A stretch of 15,689 nucleotides of DNA from Vulcanimicrobiota bacterium (GTDB lineage Bacteria; Vulcanimicrobiota; Vulcanimicrobiia; Vulcanimicrobiales; Vulcanimicrobiaceae). Shown piece by piece: positions 1-7,901 of this stretch. The translations under genes and the position numbers were made by a program. The first letter of the stretch is position 1, and every line of letters begins with the position of its first letter. Under the pieces are notes generated by a model that was not told the origin of the DNA, searched no databases, and saw only the letters and a program-made list of their open reading frames with translations. The DNA lies in contig JABEUW010000184.1 of assembly GCA_013043945.1 (NCBI GenBank), positions 1 through 15,689 on the forward strand, written 5' to 3'.

Positions 1-3000
1 GAGCCCGGCGTCCACCTCGGGCTCGCCGTCGATAGCGAACGCAAGGACGGCACGCGTTTCCTCGTCGTGCCGGTCATCAAGAACGCCGACAAACTCGATT
101 TCGCCGGCTTCGTCGCCGCCTACGACGCACTCGTTGCGAAGGCGCGCGAAAATAAACTCGTCGCCGACGATCTCACCGGGGCGAGCCTCACGCTCACCAA
201 CCCCGGCGGCATCGGCACCGTCGCTTCGATTCCGCGCTTGATGGCGGGGCAAGGTTCGATTCTCGCTACCGGCGCGATCGGCTACCCGGCCGGTTTCACT
301 AACGTCGACGAAACGACGTTGCGTAGCCTCGGCATCGGCAAAGTGATGCAGATGACCAACACCTACGATCACCGCGTCATCCAAGGCGCGCAGTCGGGTG
401 AATTCTTGCGCCGCATCGATCGTTTGCTGCAAGGCGAGAGCGAATTTTACGAACGCGCGTTCTCGACGCTCGCGCTTGTTGCCGGCCCCGCCCCGCAACT
501 CGGCGCGAAGGCACCGGTGCCGATCGCAAGCGCTTCCTCGGGTGCGCCTTCTGACGAAATGATGCGCGGTGTCGCCGCTGCCGCCGCGATCGTCGCGGCC
601 TATCGCACGCACGGCCACCTCGCTGCAAATCTCGATCCGCTCGGCTCGACGCCGCCGGGAGATGAATCGCTCGATCCCGCAACCTACGGGCTCACGCACG
701 CGATGCAGAACGCGATTCCCGCAAGCGTCTTACGCGTGAAGGTGCCGGGAAGCACGCTCGCCGAGGTGCTGCCGCATCTGCGCGAGACCTACAGTTCGTC
801 GCTTGCGTATGAATTCGAACATATCTCCAACCGCGAACAGCGCCGTTGGATGCGCGATGCGATCGAGACCGGTTCGCACCGCACGCCGCTCTCGCGCGAA
901 CATCAGCAGCGCTTATTGGAACGATTGACGCGCGGCGAAACCTTCGAACGCTATCTGCGTAAAACGTATCTCGGGCAGAAGACCTTCTCGGGCGAAGGGC
1001 TCGATGCGATGGTGCCGATGCTCGAGGAGATGCTCGAACGCTTCGCCGCCGAGGGCGTTGCGAATGCCGTGCTCGGTATGGCGCATCGCGGCCGCCTCAA
1101 CGTCATCGCGCACGTCGTCAATCTTCCCTACGACGAATTGCTCGGGGAGTTCGAAGCTGCACATCAGCGCGGCGAAGTCGGCGACGACGATGTCACCGGC
1201 GACGTGAAATACCATCAGGGCGCAACCGGAGTCTACCGCTCGCACGATGGCCGCGACATTACGGTGATTCTCGCGCATAACCCGAGCCATCTCGAGGCGG
1301 TCGATCCGGTCGTCGAAGGCTCGGCGCGGGCGTTGCAGAGCGATCACGGTGCAGGCCCGTCGGTGCGCGACGGCAATCGCGCGGTGCCGATTCTCATTCA
1401 CGGCGACGCGGCGTTTACGGGGCAAGGCATCATCTCGGAAGTCTTCAACCTGCAGTCGCTCGCCGGGTACACCACCGATGGCACCGTGCATATCATCGCC
1501 AACAATCAGGTCGGCTTCACCACCGATCCGCACGACGACCGTTCGACGCGCTATGCCTCCGATCTCGCGAAAGGCTTCGACGTTCCGATCGTGCACGTCA
1601 ACGCCGACGACGTGGACGCATGCATCGATGCGGTCCGTTTGGCGGTCGATTTCCGTCGCCAGTTCAAGCGCGACGTCATCATCGATCTCATCGGTTATCG
1701 TCGCTTCGGACACAACGAGCAGGACGAGCCCGCATACACGCAGCCGCTGCTCTACGATAAAATCAAGAGCCATCCCACCGCCCGGGAACTCTTCGCGAAC
1801 AAACTCGTCGCGCAGGGGATCGTTACCGCCGAGCGTGCGAACGAGATGATCGAGCAAGCGACCGCGGCTTTACAGAGCGCGAACGCGCGCGTGAAGGCTG
1901 ACGGCGGCAAGAGCCTCATCGAAAAGATCGCGCAAGCGACGCCGGTGGAGACGGTGGCGTTGCAGCCGATCGATCGCATGAAGCTGCTTGCATGGAGCGA
2001 GGATGTCGTTCGCGTCCCGGGCGACTTTACGGTCAACAAGAAACTCATCGCGCAGTTCCAGCGCCGTCGCGCGCTGATCGCCGAGAAGGGGCTCGTCGAT
2101 TGGGGCATGGCCGAGGCGCTGGCGTTCGCGTCGTTGGTAACCTCCGGCGTCCCGGTGCGCATCACGGGGCAGGATACCGGGCGCGGCACCTTTAGCCACC
2201 GCCATGCGGTGCTGCACGATGTTACGACGAACGCGTCGTACGCGCCGCTCGCGCATCTCGCCGATGCGAAGGCCTCGTTCGAGATTCACAACAGCCCGCT
2301 CTCGGAGTACGCGTGCCTCGGTTTCGAATATGGCTACGCCGTGACGTTACCGAAAGCGCTGGTGCTCTGGGAAGCGCAGTTCGGCGACTTCGTCAACGGC
2401 GCCGAGATCATCATCGATCAGTTTATCGCTGCCGGTCAGGCGAAATGGGGGCAGACCTCGCGGCTCACGATGCTGCTGCCGCACGGCTACGAAGGCATGG
2501 GCCCCGAACATTCCAGCGCGCGCCTCGAACGCTTTTTGCAACTCGCCGCCGAAGGCAACCTGCGCGTTGCCTACCCCTCGACGGCGGGAAATTACTTCCA
2601 CTTACTGCGCTTGCAGGCGGGCTCGCCCAACCCGGTGCCGTTAGTGGTGATGACGCCGAAATCGTTGTTACGTCTCGAAAGCGCCTATGGCGAGATCGAC
2701 CAGATGGCAACCGGCTCGTTCCAACCGGTGATCGACGATCCCAGCGTCACCGACAAATCCAAGATCGAGCGCATCGTGCTCTGCACCGGAAAGATCTATC
2801 ACGATCTCGTTGCGGCGCCGCAGTACGCGGACCGCAGTAAGACGGCGATCGTGCGTATCGAGTTGCTCTCACCGATGCCGGGTGCGGAGATGAACGCGCT
2901 GCTCGCAACCTATCCGAAGCTCAAGCGTTTGGTCTGGGTACAAGAAGAGCCGAAGAACATGGGCGCGCGCGCGTACGTACGGCGGCGGTTGCTCGAACGG

Positions 3001-3123
3001 CTCGAGCGCCCGCTCGAAATCGACTACGTCGGGCGCCCGTATCGCGCGAGTCCCTCCGAAGGGTATCCGGGCGCACACGCGGTCGAACAGGAACGCGTAA
3101 TCGCCGCCGCGCTGAAAGGGTAA
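1..3123 (+). CDS. kgd: Multifunctional 2-oxoglutarate dehydrogenase E1 with fused E2 succinyltransferase domain (3' part)
   Basis: Partial: the frame is open from base 1, so the true start lies left of the window and the GTG at 67 is internal. Numbering from the first codon, residues 1-150 are an E2 acyltransferase domain ending in YDHRVIQGAQSG. His124 is kept, but the Asp expected four residues later is Gln128, as I recall for actinobacterial Kgd/OdhA. A linker (about 155-190) leads to the thiamine-diphosphate E1: YRTHGHL near 200, GDVKYHQGATG from 400, HNPSH at 426-430, and the TPP/Mg motif GDAAFTGQG (468) to NNQ (501-503). The C-terminus is complete (EEPKNMGA, then GRPYRASPSEGYPG). E1 decarboxylates 2-oxoglutarate onto TPP and the fused E2 passes succinyl to CoA, in the cytoplasmic TCA-cycle complex. 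It converges on the SDR gene with a 36-bp gap. The family call is secure; the E2 partner genes are not in view. Confidence 0.96.
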   Translation, partial: EPGVHLGLAVDSERKDGTRFLVVPVIKNADKLDFAGFVAAYDALVAKARENKLVADDLTGASLTLTNPGGIGTVASIPRLMAGQGSILATGAIGYPAGFTNVDETTLRSLGIGKVMQMTNTYDHRVIQGAQSGEFLRRIDRLLQGESEFYERAFSTLALVAGPAPQLGAKAPVPIASASSGAPSDEMMRGVAAAAAIVAAYRTHGHLAANLDPLGSTPPGDESLDPATYGLTHAMQNAIPASVLRVKVPGSTLAEVLPHLRETYSSSLAYEFEHISNREQRRWMRDAIETGSHRTPLSREHQQRLLERLTRGETFERYLRKTYLGQKTFSGEGLDAMVPMLEEMLERFAAEGVANAVLGMAHRGRLNVIAHVVNLPYDELLGEFEAAHQRGEVGDDDVTGDVKYHQGATGVYRSHDGRDITVILAHNPSHLEAVDPVVEGSARALQSDHGAGPSVRDGNRAVPILIHGDAAFTGQGIISEVFNLQSLAGYTTDGTVHIIANNQVGFTTDPHDDRSTRYASDLAKGFDVPIVHVNADDVDACIDAVRLAVDFRRQFKRDVIIDLIGYRRFGHNEQDEPAYTQPLLYDKIKSHPTARELFANKLVAQGIVTAERANEMIEQATAALQSANARVKADGGKSLIEKIAQATPVETVALQPIDRMKLLAWSEDVVRVPGDFTVNKKLIAQFQRRRALIAEKGLVDWGMAEALAFASLVTSGVPVRITGQDTGRGTFSHRHAVLHDVTTNASYAPLAHLADAKASFEIHNSPLSEYACLGFEYGYAVTLPKALVLWEAQFGDFVNGAEIIIDQFIAAGQAKWGQTSRLTMLLPHGYEGMGPEHSSARLERFLQLAAEGNLRVAYPSTAGNYFHLLRLQAGSPNPVPLVVMTPKSLLRLESAYGEIDQMATGSFQPVIDDPSVTDKSKIERIVLCTGKIYHDLVAAPQYADRSKTAIVRIELLSPMPGAEMNALLATYPKLKRLVWVQEEPKNMGARAYVRRRLLERLERPLEIDYVGRPYRASPSEGYPGAHAVEQERVIAAALKG

Positions 3124-3151
3124 GCACTACTCTACGGACCGCCGCCGCGAC

Positions 3152-3169
3152 CCTCTCGGTTAGAGGTTT
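3152..3169 (+). terminator. Weak hairpin at the kgd/SDR convergence
   Basis: CCTCT (3152-3156) pairs with AGAGG (3162-3166) across a 5-base loop and is followed by TTT. It lies 28 bp after the kgd stop and covers the SDR stop codon. The stem is only 5 bp and the T-run is short, so it is at best a weak terminator. It is the only candidate in the convergent gap. Confidence 0.22.
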
Positions 3170-3891
3170 GCGAGTCTGCCGCCGTCGACGACGAGCGTGG
3201 TGCCGTTGACGAACGCGGCCTCGCTCGATGCGAGGAAACAGATCGCGGCGGCGAGATCTTCGGGTTTGCCGATCGCGCCGGTGACCTTTTCCGCGCCGCT
3301 CTTGACGTTGGGGTTGTTCCACAACATCGGCGTATCGACCGCGCCCGGTGCGACGGCGTTCACGCGAATCTTCCGCGCGGTGAGCTCGATGCTGAGCCCG
3401 CGCGTGAATGCCTCGATGGCGCCCTTCGACGAGGCGTAAGGAACGACGTTCGCCGTCGTTGCGTGCGCGTGAACCGAACTCAAATTGACGATTGCGCCGC
3501 CATCGTTCATATGCGGAACGCCGTACTTACAGAAATAAAAGACCGAACCAAGATTCGTCGTGATGACGTGAAAGAAATCGGCCTCTGCAATATCGACGAT
3601 CGGCGTAAACGTCATCATTGCGGCGTCATTGACGATCGCATCGATTGGCCCGTAGGTTGCAACCGTCTTGGCGATAACGGCCTGCACCTGCGCCGAGTCG
3701 CCGACGTCGACGGCTACCGCGAGTGCGGTGCCGCCGGCAGAAACGATAGCGTCGACCGTCTTTTGCGCCGCCTCAACATGGAGGTCGGCGACCACCACCC
3801 GCGCACCTTCGCGGGCGAATTGCAAGCAGGCGGCCATGCCGATTCCCGATCCGCCACCGGTCACAATACAGGTCTTGTTCGTAAATCTCAT
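3160..3891 (-). CDS. SDR family NAD-dependent oxidoreductase
   Basis: A 243-residue classical short-chain dehydrogenase/reductase of the usual family length. The Rossmann cofactor motif TGGGSGIG is at 11-18. Asp36 at the end of the second strand favours NAD(H) over NADP(H). The usual NNAG motif reads NDAA (88-91). The catalytic set is complete: Asn113, Ser139, Tyr152 and Lys156 in YASSK. PGAVDTPM follows near 185, and the C-terminal NGTTLVVDGG is typical. The substrate cannot be read from the sequence; relatives act on sugars, steroids and 3-oxoacyl groups. ATG 3891 puts the Rossmann strand at the correct distance; the ribosome-binding site is weak. The gene is cytoplasmic and monocistronic, divergent from the glycoside hydrolase (82-bp gap) and convergent with kgd. 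Confidence 0.93.
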   Translation of the reverse strand: MRFTNKTCIVTGGGSGIGMAACLQFAREGARVVVADLHVEAAQKTVDAIVSAGGTALAVAVDVGDSAQVQAVIAKTVATYGPIDAIVNDAAMMTFTPIVDIAEADFFHVITTNLGSVFYFCKYGVPHMNDGGAIVNLSSVHAHATTANVVPYASSKGAIEAFTRGLSIELTARKIRVNAVAPGAVDTPMLWNNPNVKSGAEKVTGAIGKPEDLAAAICFLASSEAAFVNGTTLVVDGGRLANL

Positions 3892-3924
3892 GATGCGCTC
3901 TGCCTTCTGCCCGCATCCTCATCG

Positions 3925-3971
3925 CTCCGCCTTTTACGGCGGAGCTCTTCGCAAAGCGGCGAAGCTCCGCC
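3925..3971 (+). promoter_or_regulatory. Mutually exclusive hairpins in the glycoside hydrolase leader
   Basis: Three related 7-base blocks occur: CTCCGCC at 3925-3931, GGCGGAG at 3938-3944, and CTCCGCC again at 3965-3971. The middle block can pair with the first (7 bp, 6-base loop TTTTAC). It can also pair with the last in a longer imperfect stem (about 3938-3952 with 3958-3971) that ends 2 bases before the chosen start ATG 3974. The two structures exclude each other and the second would hide the ribosome-binding region. An attenuator-like role is inference; the GC richness of the region allows chance pairing. Confidence 0.35.
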
Positions 3972-3973
3972 GC

Positions 3974-6103
3974 ATGAGCGAGAGCATGCATTTCGGCGTC
4001 GCGACGGCCGACCACCAATGCGAGGCCTACGATGGCAACGACGATATTCGCGATCTCTGGGAGCGCTCGCGAGGACTCACCGAACGCGGCAAGGCGACCG
4101 ATTTTTGGAATCGCTATCGCGAAGATATCGATCTCGCCAAGGGGCTCGGCTGCACGATCTTCCGGCTCTCGCTCTCGTGGGCGCGCTTAGAACCCGAACC
4201 GGGGCGCTGGAGCGACGAGGCGTTCGCTCACTATCGGGAGCTGCTCGAATATTTGCGCGCCGCCGGCATGCAAGCGGTCGTCACCCTCCACCACAATACG
4301 TGGCCGTTGCACGTACAGGCTGCGGGCGACGGCGCGGGTTTGCTGGATACGGGCTTCCCCGATCTCATGGCTGGCTACGCGCAGCAGGTCGCGCGCCGCC
4401 TCGGCGATCTCATCGATTATTACGTCACGCTCAACGAGCCGAATCAACTCGTCTACGGCTTCATCAAAGGCTTTTGGATGCGCGCCTACCCGATGCCGCC
4501 GGGGCAGCCACCCGATACGATCCCCGAGGCGCAGATGGATGCAGTGCTACGCCTGATTCCGAACCTCTTGCTCGCACACGCCCGCTCGCGCACCGCGATC
4601 CGCGCGATCGTGCCGAACGCGAAGGTCGGCGCAAACCCGCTGGTCTTGGGCTTGCCGGGGTGGTTGCAAAAACTCGTCGACCGCGGCGCGACGCATGCAA
4701 AGTCGCCGGAGCAGTTACGAAAGCACGCCTCGCGCATCGTACAGGCGAGCATCGTGGAAAACGGTCGCGTCGATTGTTCGGTCGCTCAGGTTGCAATAAC
4801 CCACGAGCGCATGGAGCAGGTACTTTTTTCGGAGCCGTATTTCGCAACCCACGCAGCGGCGCTCCACCCGAAGAGCGCAGAGCTTCCGGCCTCGCTCGCA
4901 AATTGGAAAGCGACGATCGGCGTGCTGAAGAGTTCGGAGGCATCCGAGAGCGTTGGCGCGCGTTTTCCCGATGCAACGGTGTTGTATTTCGCCGACCTTA
5001 CCGCAGGGCTCGCCGCACTCGGCGCGGGATCGATTGCGCTCCTCTATAGCGACGAAGCCTTGGTCGCTCCCTATGCGAACGGCGAACTCGCGATCTCGCG
5101 GCTTCCCGGGTTTGCGCGCCATTACGCCGTCGCCGTGCCGCCCGGACATCATGCATTGCTCGACGCCATCGACCGCGCCATCGCAAATCTTCGTCCGCAG
5201 CACCCCGAGATGCCGCACGCGCACGGGCGCGCGTCCCTGCACCACGTGGGCCGTCGTGCGCTCGTCGCGCCCCCCGATCCACAGCACGCGATCGGTGCCT
5301 CCGTCGTCCAGATTCGCAAACGCGGGAAGATGCGCATCGGCATTCACCCCGGCGTTCCTGGGCTCTGTGAAGCGGACGGGAAGGGCGGCTATCGCGGCCT
5401 CGAGATCGATCTTGCGCATGCAATCGCTCGCGAAGTTTTGCAGAGCGACGAACCGCGCATCGAGTTTATCGCCCTCGGACAGAGCGAGCGTATCTCGGCG
5501 ACGCGTTCGTGGCTGCAGATCTTCGATAAATGGCGCCGCACACTCGCGATGTTCGGCACGCTGATTGGAACCAATTGGTGGAACCTTGCGATGCTCGGAG
5601 CGCTCCCCGAATTTCTCTGCCCGCGCGAATGCGTCGGAACGCTCGATTTCGTCGGGCTCGATTACTATTGGGGCGTGCCCTCGATTCGCCCCGGGGAGCT
5701 TCAGCGGCTCGGTGCGGCGGCGGAGTGTCGGTACGCACAGGCGCCGGTCTGGCCGGGCGAGCTCGAGCGCATTTTACGCCAAGCACACGAACAGTTTCCC
5801 GATAAGCCGATCGTCGTTATCGAAAACGGCTGCGTCACCAGTGCCGACGGCTTCTCGCGCGCTGCGTATCTCGCCGCGCACGTCGCCGAAGTCGACCGCG
5901 CCATCGCTGCGGGGGTTCCGGTCGAGGCCTATCTCTGCTGGAGCATCACCTCGAATCGCGAATGGGGCTTACCTTTCGACGACAATAGCGACTTCGGGCT
6001 CTACCATATCGACCTCGACAACGATCCCGAATTGAAGCGCACGCCGACCGAGGCGAGCGCGCGCTACGCCGAGATTATTGCGAAGCACCGGACGACGGAG
6101 TGA
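3974..6103 (+). CDS. Family 1 glycoside hydrolase with an inserted, circularly permuted solute-binding domain
   Basis: A 709-residue protein. Residues 1-262 are the N-terminal half of a GH1 (beta-glucosidase-like) barrel: FGVATADHQCE, FRLSLSWARLEP (63-74), HH at 106-107, and TLNEP (152-156) with acid/base Glu155. Residues 512-709 are the C-terminal half: DFVGLDYYWG (558-567, Asp where GH1 usually has Asn), IVVIENG with nucleophile Glu617, CWSITSNREW (655-664) and FGLYHID. Between barrel strands 5 and 6 lies a family 3 solute-binding domain whose C-terminal part (263-405) precedes its N-terminal part (452-511). GH1 enzymes hydrolyse beta-glycosides by retention, and all catalytic residues are present. 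No signal peptide is visible, so it is probably cytoplasmic. ATG 3974 places FGVAT as in GH1 relatives; ATG 3986 is possible. Upstream in-frame sequence is antisense to the SDR gene. The 3' end overlaps LOG by 29 bp. Confidence 0.9.
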   Translation: MSESMHFGVATADHQCEAYDGNDDIRDLWERSRGLTERGKATDFWNRYREDIDLAKGLGCTIFRLSLSWARLEPEPGRWSDEAFAHYRELLEYLRAAGMQAVVTLHHNTWPLHVQAAGDGAGLLDTGFPDLMAGYAQQVARRLGDLIDYYVTLNEPNQLVYGFIKGFWMRAYPMPPGQPPDTIPEAQMDAVLRLIPNLLLAHARSRTAIRAIVPNAKVGANPLVLGLPGWLQKLVDRGATHAKSPEQLRKHASRIVQASIVENGRVDCSVAQVAITHERMEQVLFSEPYFATHAAALHPKSAELPASLANWKATIGVLKSSEASESVGARFPDATVLYFADLTAGLAALGAGSIALLYSDEALVAPYANGELAISRLPGFARHYAVAVPPGHHALLDAIDRAIANLRPQHPEMPHAHGRASLHHVGRRALVAPPDPQHAIGASVVQIRKRGKMRIGIHPGVPGLCEADGKGGYRGLEIDLAHAIAREVLQSDEPRIEFIALGQSERISATRSWLQIFDKWRRTLAMFGTLIGTNWWNLAMLGALPEFLCPRECVGTLDFVGLDYYWGVPSIRPGELQRLGAAAECRYAQAPVWPGELERILRQAHEQFPDKPIVVIENGCVTSADGFSRAAYLAAHVAEVDRAIAAGVPVEAYLCWSITSNREWGLPFDDNSDFGLYHIDLDNDPELKRTPTEASARYAEIIAKHRTTE
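4760..5509 (+). other. Circularly permuted SBP family 3 domain inside the GH1 gene
   Basis: Protein residues 263-511 of the GH1 gene. Residues 263-405 match the second part of amino-acid-binding proteins: GRVDCSVAQVAITHERMEQV, FSEPYF, then GAGSIALLYSD and YAVAVPPG. Residues 452-511 match the first part: MRIGIHPGVPGL, GYRGLEIDLAHAIA, IEFIALGQSERISATRS. A 46-residue linker (406-451) joins the native C-terminus to the native N-terminus. The new ends fall in the helix that normally connects ERISA... to ...GRVD. By analogy with glutamine-binding protein, Thr276 and Arg279 should hold a ligand carboxylate and Asp360 the amino group. An amino-acid-like ligand is therefore plausible but inferred. Confidence 0.78.
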
Positions 6104-6647
6104 GCGCTCGCGCCATCGCCGGATCGGCGAGCACGTCGGCGAGCGAACGCGCGAGCCGAACGCGGCCGTAGCTCTCGATTGTCAGGAGATCGTCGTCGAG
6201 CATCCGCTGAAGCAGTCCCATCAGCGGCACAAAAAAATCACCGTTATCGAGCAGGGCAATCGGTTTTTGGTGATAGCCGAGCTGCTGCCAGGTCAAGGCT
6301 TCAAAGAGCTCGTCCATCGTTCCGAAGCCGCCGGGTAGCGCGAGAAATGCGTCCGAGAGATTCCCCATCATCGCTTTGCGTTCGTGCATGGAGATCACGA
6401 CGTGTAGCGCCGTTAACCCCTGGTGCGCGACTTCCGCTCGTTCGAGGGCGTGTGGAATGATGCCGGTAACTTCGCCGCCCGCCGCAAGTGCGGCATCGGC
6501 GAGCGCTCCCATCATTCCCACGCGTCCACCGCCGTAGACGATGCCGATACCGCGCTCGGCGAGCTCCGCGCCGACGCTGCGAGCGAGGGAAAGGAAGGTA
6601 TCGTCGCGCCCCGGGCGCGATCCGCAAAACACGCAGATTCTCTTCAT
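6075..6647 (-). CDS. LOG family (TIGR00730) nucleoside 5'-monophosphate phosphoribohydrolase
   Basis: A 190-residue Rossmann-fold protein of normal LOG length. It opens with MKRICVFCGSRPG and carries YGGGRVGMMG (38-47), the HERKAMM segment with Arg90, and the signature PGGFGTMDE (105-113) with its acidic catalytic end. LOG enzymes hydrolyse the N-glycosidic bond of purine (cytokinin) riboside 5'-monophosphates, releasing the free base and ribose 5-phosphate. In most bacteria the physiological substrate is not known, so cytokinin synthesis should not be assumed. ATG 6647 is chosen because the glycine-rich fold begins right there and GAGG precedes it by 5 bases. An upstream in-frame start would run into the stalk gene. 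The 3' end overlaps the GH1 gene. It lies 55 bp downstream of the stalk gene on the same strand. Confidence 0.93.
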   Translation of the reverse strand: MKRICVFCGSRPGRDDTFLSLARSVGAELAERGIGIVYGGGRVGMMGALADAALAAGGEVTGIIPHALERAEVAHQGLTALHVVISMHERKAMMGNLSDAFLALPGGFGTMDELFEALTWQQLGYHQKPIALLDNGDFFVPLMGLLQRMLDDDLLTIESYGRVRLARSLADVLADPAMARALTPSSGASQ

Positions 6648-6652
6648 CGCAA

Positions 6653-6683
6653 CCTCACGAATTGTACGTTTGGGAACGTGAGG
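6653..6683 (-). promoter_or_regulatory. Inverted repeat that could mask the LOG ribosome-binding site
   Basis: On the minus strand CCTCACG (6683-6677) is followed 17 bases later by its exact complement CGTGAGG (6659-6653), whose GAGG is the likely LOG Shine-Dalgarno. RNA read through from the stalk gene could fold to hide that site. TACAAT (6666-6661) sits in the loop and resembles a -10 box. A transcript starting from it would lack the upstream arm. No convincing -35 box accompanies it. Confidence 0.35.
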
Positions 6684-6702
6684 CCTGGTGCGCGAGAGCG
6701 AA

Positions 6703-7773
6703 TCAGACGCCGTACACCACTTGGTTTTCGACCGAGGCGCCATTGGGTGAGACCGAAGTCAGAATGACGCGGATCTGGCCGCCTCCGAGCACGTTGAGCG
6801 AGATCGGCACGTTGAAATTGCCGTTTGAATCGGCGGTGACGTCGGATTGGAACGTACCCGTTCCGATTTGAAAGAGGCCGCCGATCGTACTGGTGCCGGT
6901 CGCCACGATATGTATTTGCGAATTCGGTAGCGTGCGGCCGCTGAGCGTAAACGAACTTCCCGTGCGCGTATTCGGTGCCGGCGAAACGTTCACGATATAA
7001 TTTTGCGCCGTACCCGTGGCCGTATTAGAGGTATAAAAGGTCCATCCGGTATTGAATGACGCGCCGTTCGAGGTGGTGCCGCTCACGTTAACGTTGTGGC
7101 TTCCGGGATTGAGCGCGAAGCCGGGCGTTACGTCGAAACCGCTTGCATTGGTATAGACAAGCGAAGTCACGTCGTTTCCGTCGACGCTGACATGTAAGGA
7201 GTTGAGATCGACCTGTTGGTTGAACGTCGCATGAATTTTTGGATGCGTCGTTTTCACCGTTGCGCCGTTTGCCGGGTGCTCGTTATTTAAGTAAAACGAT
7301 TGATAGCTCGGTGTCTGCGTTGCGTAGGGTTGCGGGGTTGAGGTGTTGTTGTTCCCCGACGTTCCGATATACACCGTCGAAGTGTTGCCGTTCCAGTTCA
7401 CGTTCGCGCCAAGAGCTTGAGCGACGAAGCGAAGCGGAACCTCCGTTCGTCCGTTCACCAAAAACGGTGCGACATCCATCGTTAGGGGATTCCCATTGAC
7501 CGATGCGTTGAGCGAGCCGATCGCAAGATGCACCGAGCGCCCGTTCCCCTGGGCGTTGATATTCCCATTCGAGTACGTAACGGTCGATCCGAGCCGCTCG
7601 AATATCGCGCGCATCGGGACAAAGACCCGATTGTTCACCATCACCGGAGCCTGGTCGAAGGACATCACCTGGCCATTCACTACGACGGTAACGTTTTGAG
7701 CGGCCGCGGGAACGAGAGCGAGTGAACCGACGAGTAGTGCGGTAGCAAAGGCAATACGAGCAGTGAATTTCAT
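6703..7773 (-). CDS. Secreted copper-amine-oxidase-N (stalk) domain protein with Ig-like repeats
   Basis: A 356-residue exported protein. Residues 1-25 are a Sec signal peptide (positive start, hydrophobic core, VPAAA then Gln). Residues 26-137 form a copper-amine-oxidase N-terminal-like domain with its two repeats: VVNGQVMSFDQAPVMVNNR followed by VFVPMRAIFERLGSTV, then NGRTEVPLRFVAQALGANV. This module is a common non-catalytic surface domain. An Asn/Thr/Pro-rich linker (138-158) leads to a Big-type Ig-like domain (about 160-249, HPANGATVKTTHPKI) and a second beta-rich domain (about 258-356, SGRTLPNSQIHIVA). No copper or quinone site is expected. ATG 7773 is preceded by GGAGG 11 bases away and begins the signal peptide; longer in-frame starts would cross the divergent SUI1 gene. 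The role is probably cell-surface or wall binding, which is inferred. Confidence 0.88.
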   Translation of the reverse strand: MKFTARIAFATALLVGSLALVPAAAQNVTVVVNGQVMSFDQAPVMVNNRVFVPMRAIFERLGSTVTYSNGNINAQGNGRSVHLAIGSLNASVNGNPLTMDVAPFLVNGRTEVPLRFVAQALGANVNWNGNTSTVYIGTSGNNNTSTPQPYATQTPSYQSFYLNNEHPANGATVKTTHPKIHATFNQQVDLNSLHVSVDGNDVTSLVYTNASGFDVTPGFALNPGSHNVNVSGTTSNGASFNTGWTFYTSNTATGTAQNYIVNVSPAPNTRTGSSFTLSGRTLPNSQIHIVATGTSTIGGLFQIGTGTFQSDVTADSNGNFNVPISLNVLGGGQIRVILTSVSPNGASVENQVVYGV

Positions 7774-7901
7774 GATTGGATGATCCTCCGAGCGCCGAGC
7801 GTAGCAGCTCTTCGAGGAAAGCGCTGTGTAAAAGTGACCGCCCGGCTGCCCGCTCGGGCGCCGGGGGGAGCGATTGAGGGCGCTTTTGAACCCCTGGTGC
7901 C

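Noticed and set aside
3668..3973. N-terminal extension of the glycoside hydrolase
   Set aside because: The frame is open, but the sequence is the complement of the SDR gene and of a hairpin region, and it has no resemblance to GH1. The barrel starts at FGVAT just after 3974.
3463..5049. A 528-codon plus-strand open frame covering the SDR and the start of the hydrolase
   Set aside because: It is out of frame with clear GH1 motifs and antisense to the SDR. Its product is arginine-rich without any domain, as expected of a shadow frame in GC-rich DNA.
3974..6103. Two separate or frameshifted genes instead of one hydrolase
   Set aside because: One frame runs unbroken through both GH1 halves and both parts of the binding domain. 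The two GH1 halves are complementary rather than duplicated. Misassembly remains formally possible but would have to keep the frame at every junction.
6648..6743. Upstream start for the LOG gene
   Set aside because: It would overlap the 3' end of the stalk gene and add residues with no family counterpart. ATG 6647 has GAGG at the proper distance and starts at the Rossmann strand.
7840..7880. Terminator at the GC-rich inverted repeat between the stalk and SUI1 genes
   Set aside because: GCCCG-CT-CGGGC can pair, but no T-run follows on either strand, and the position between divergent starts does not call for a terminator.
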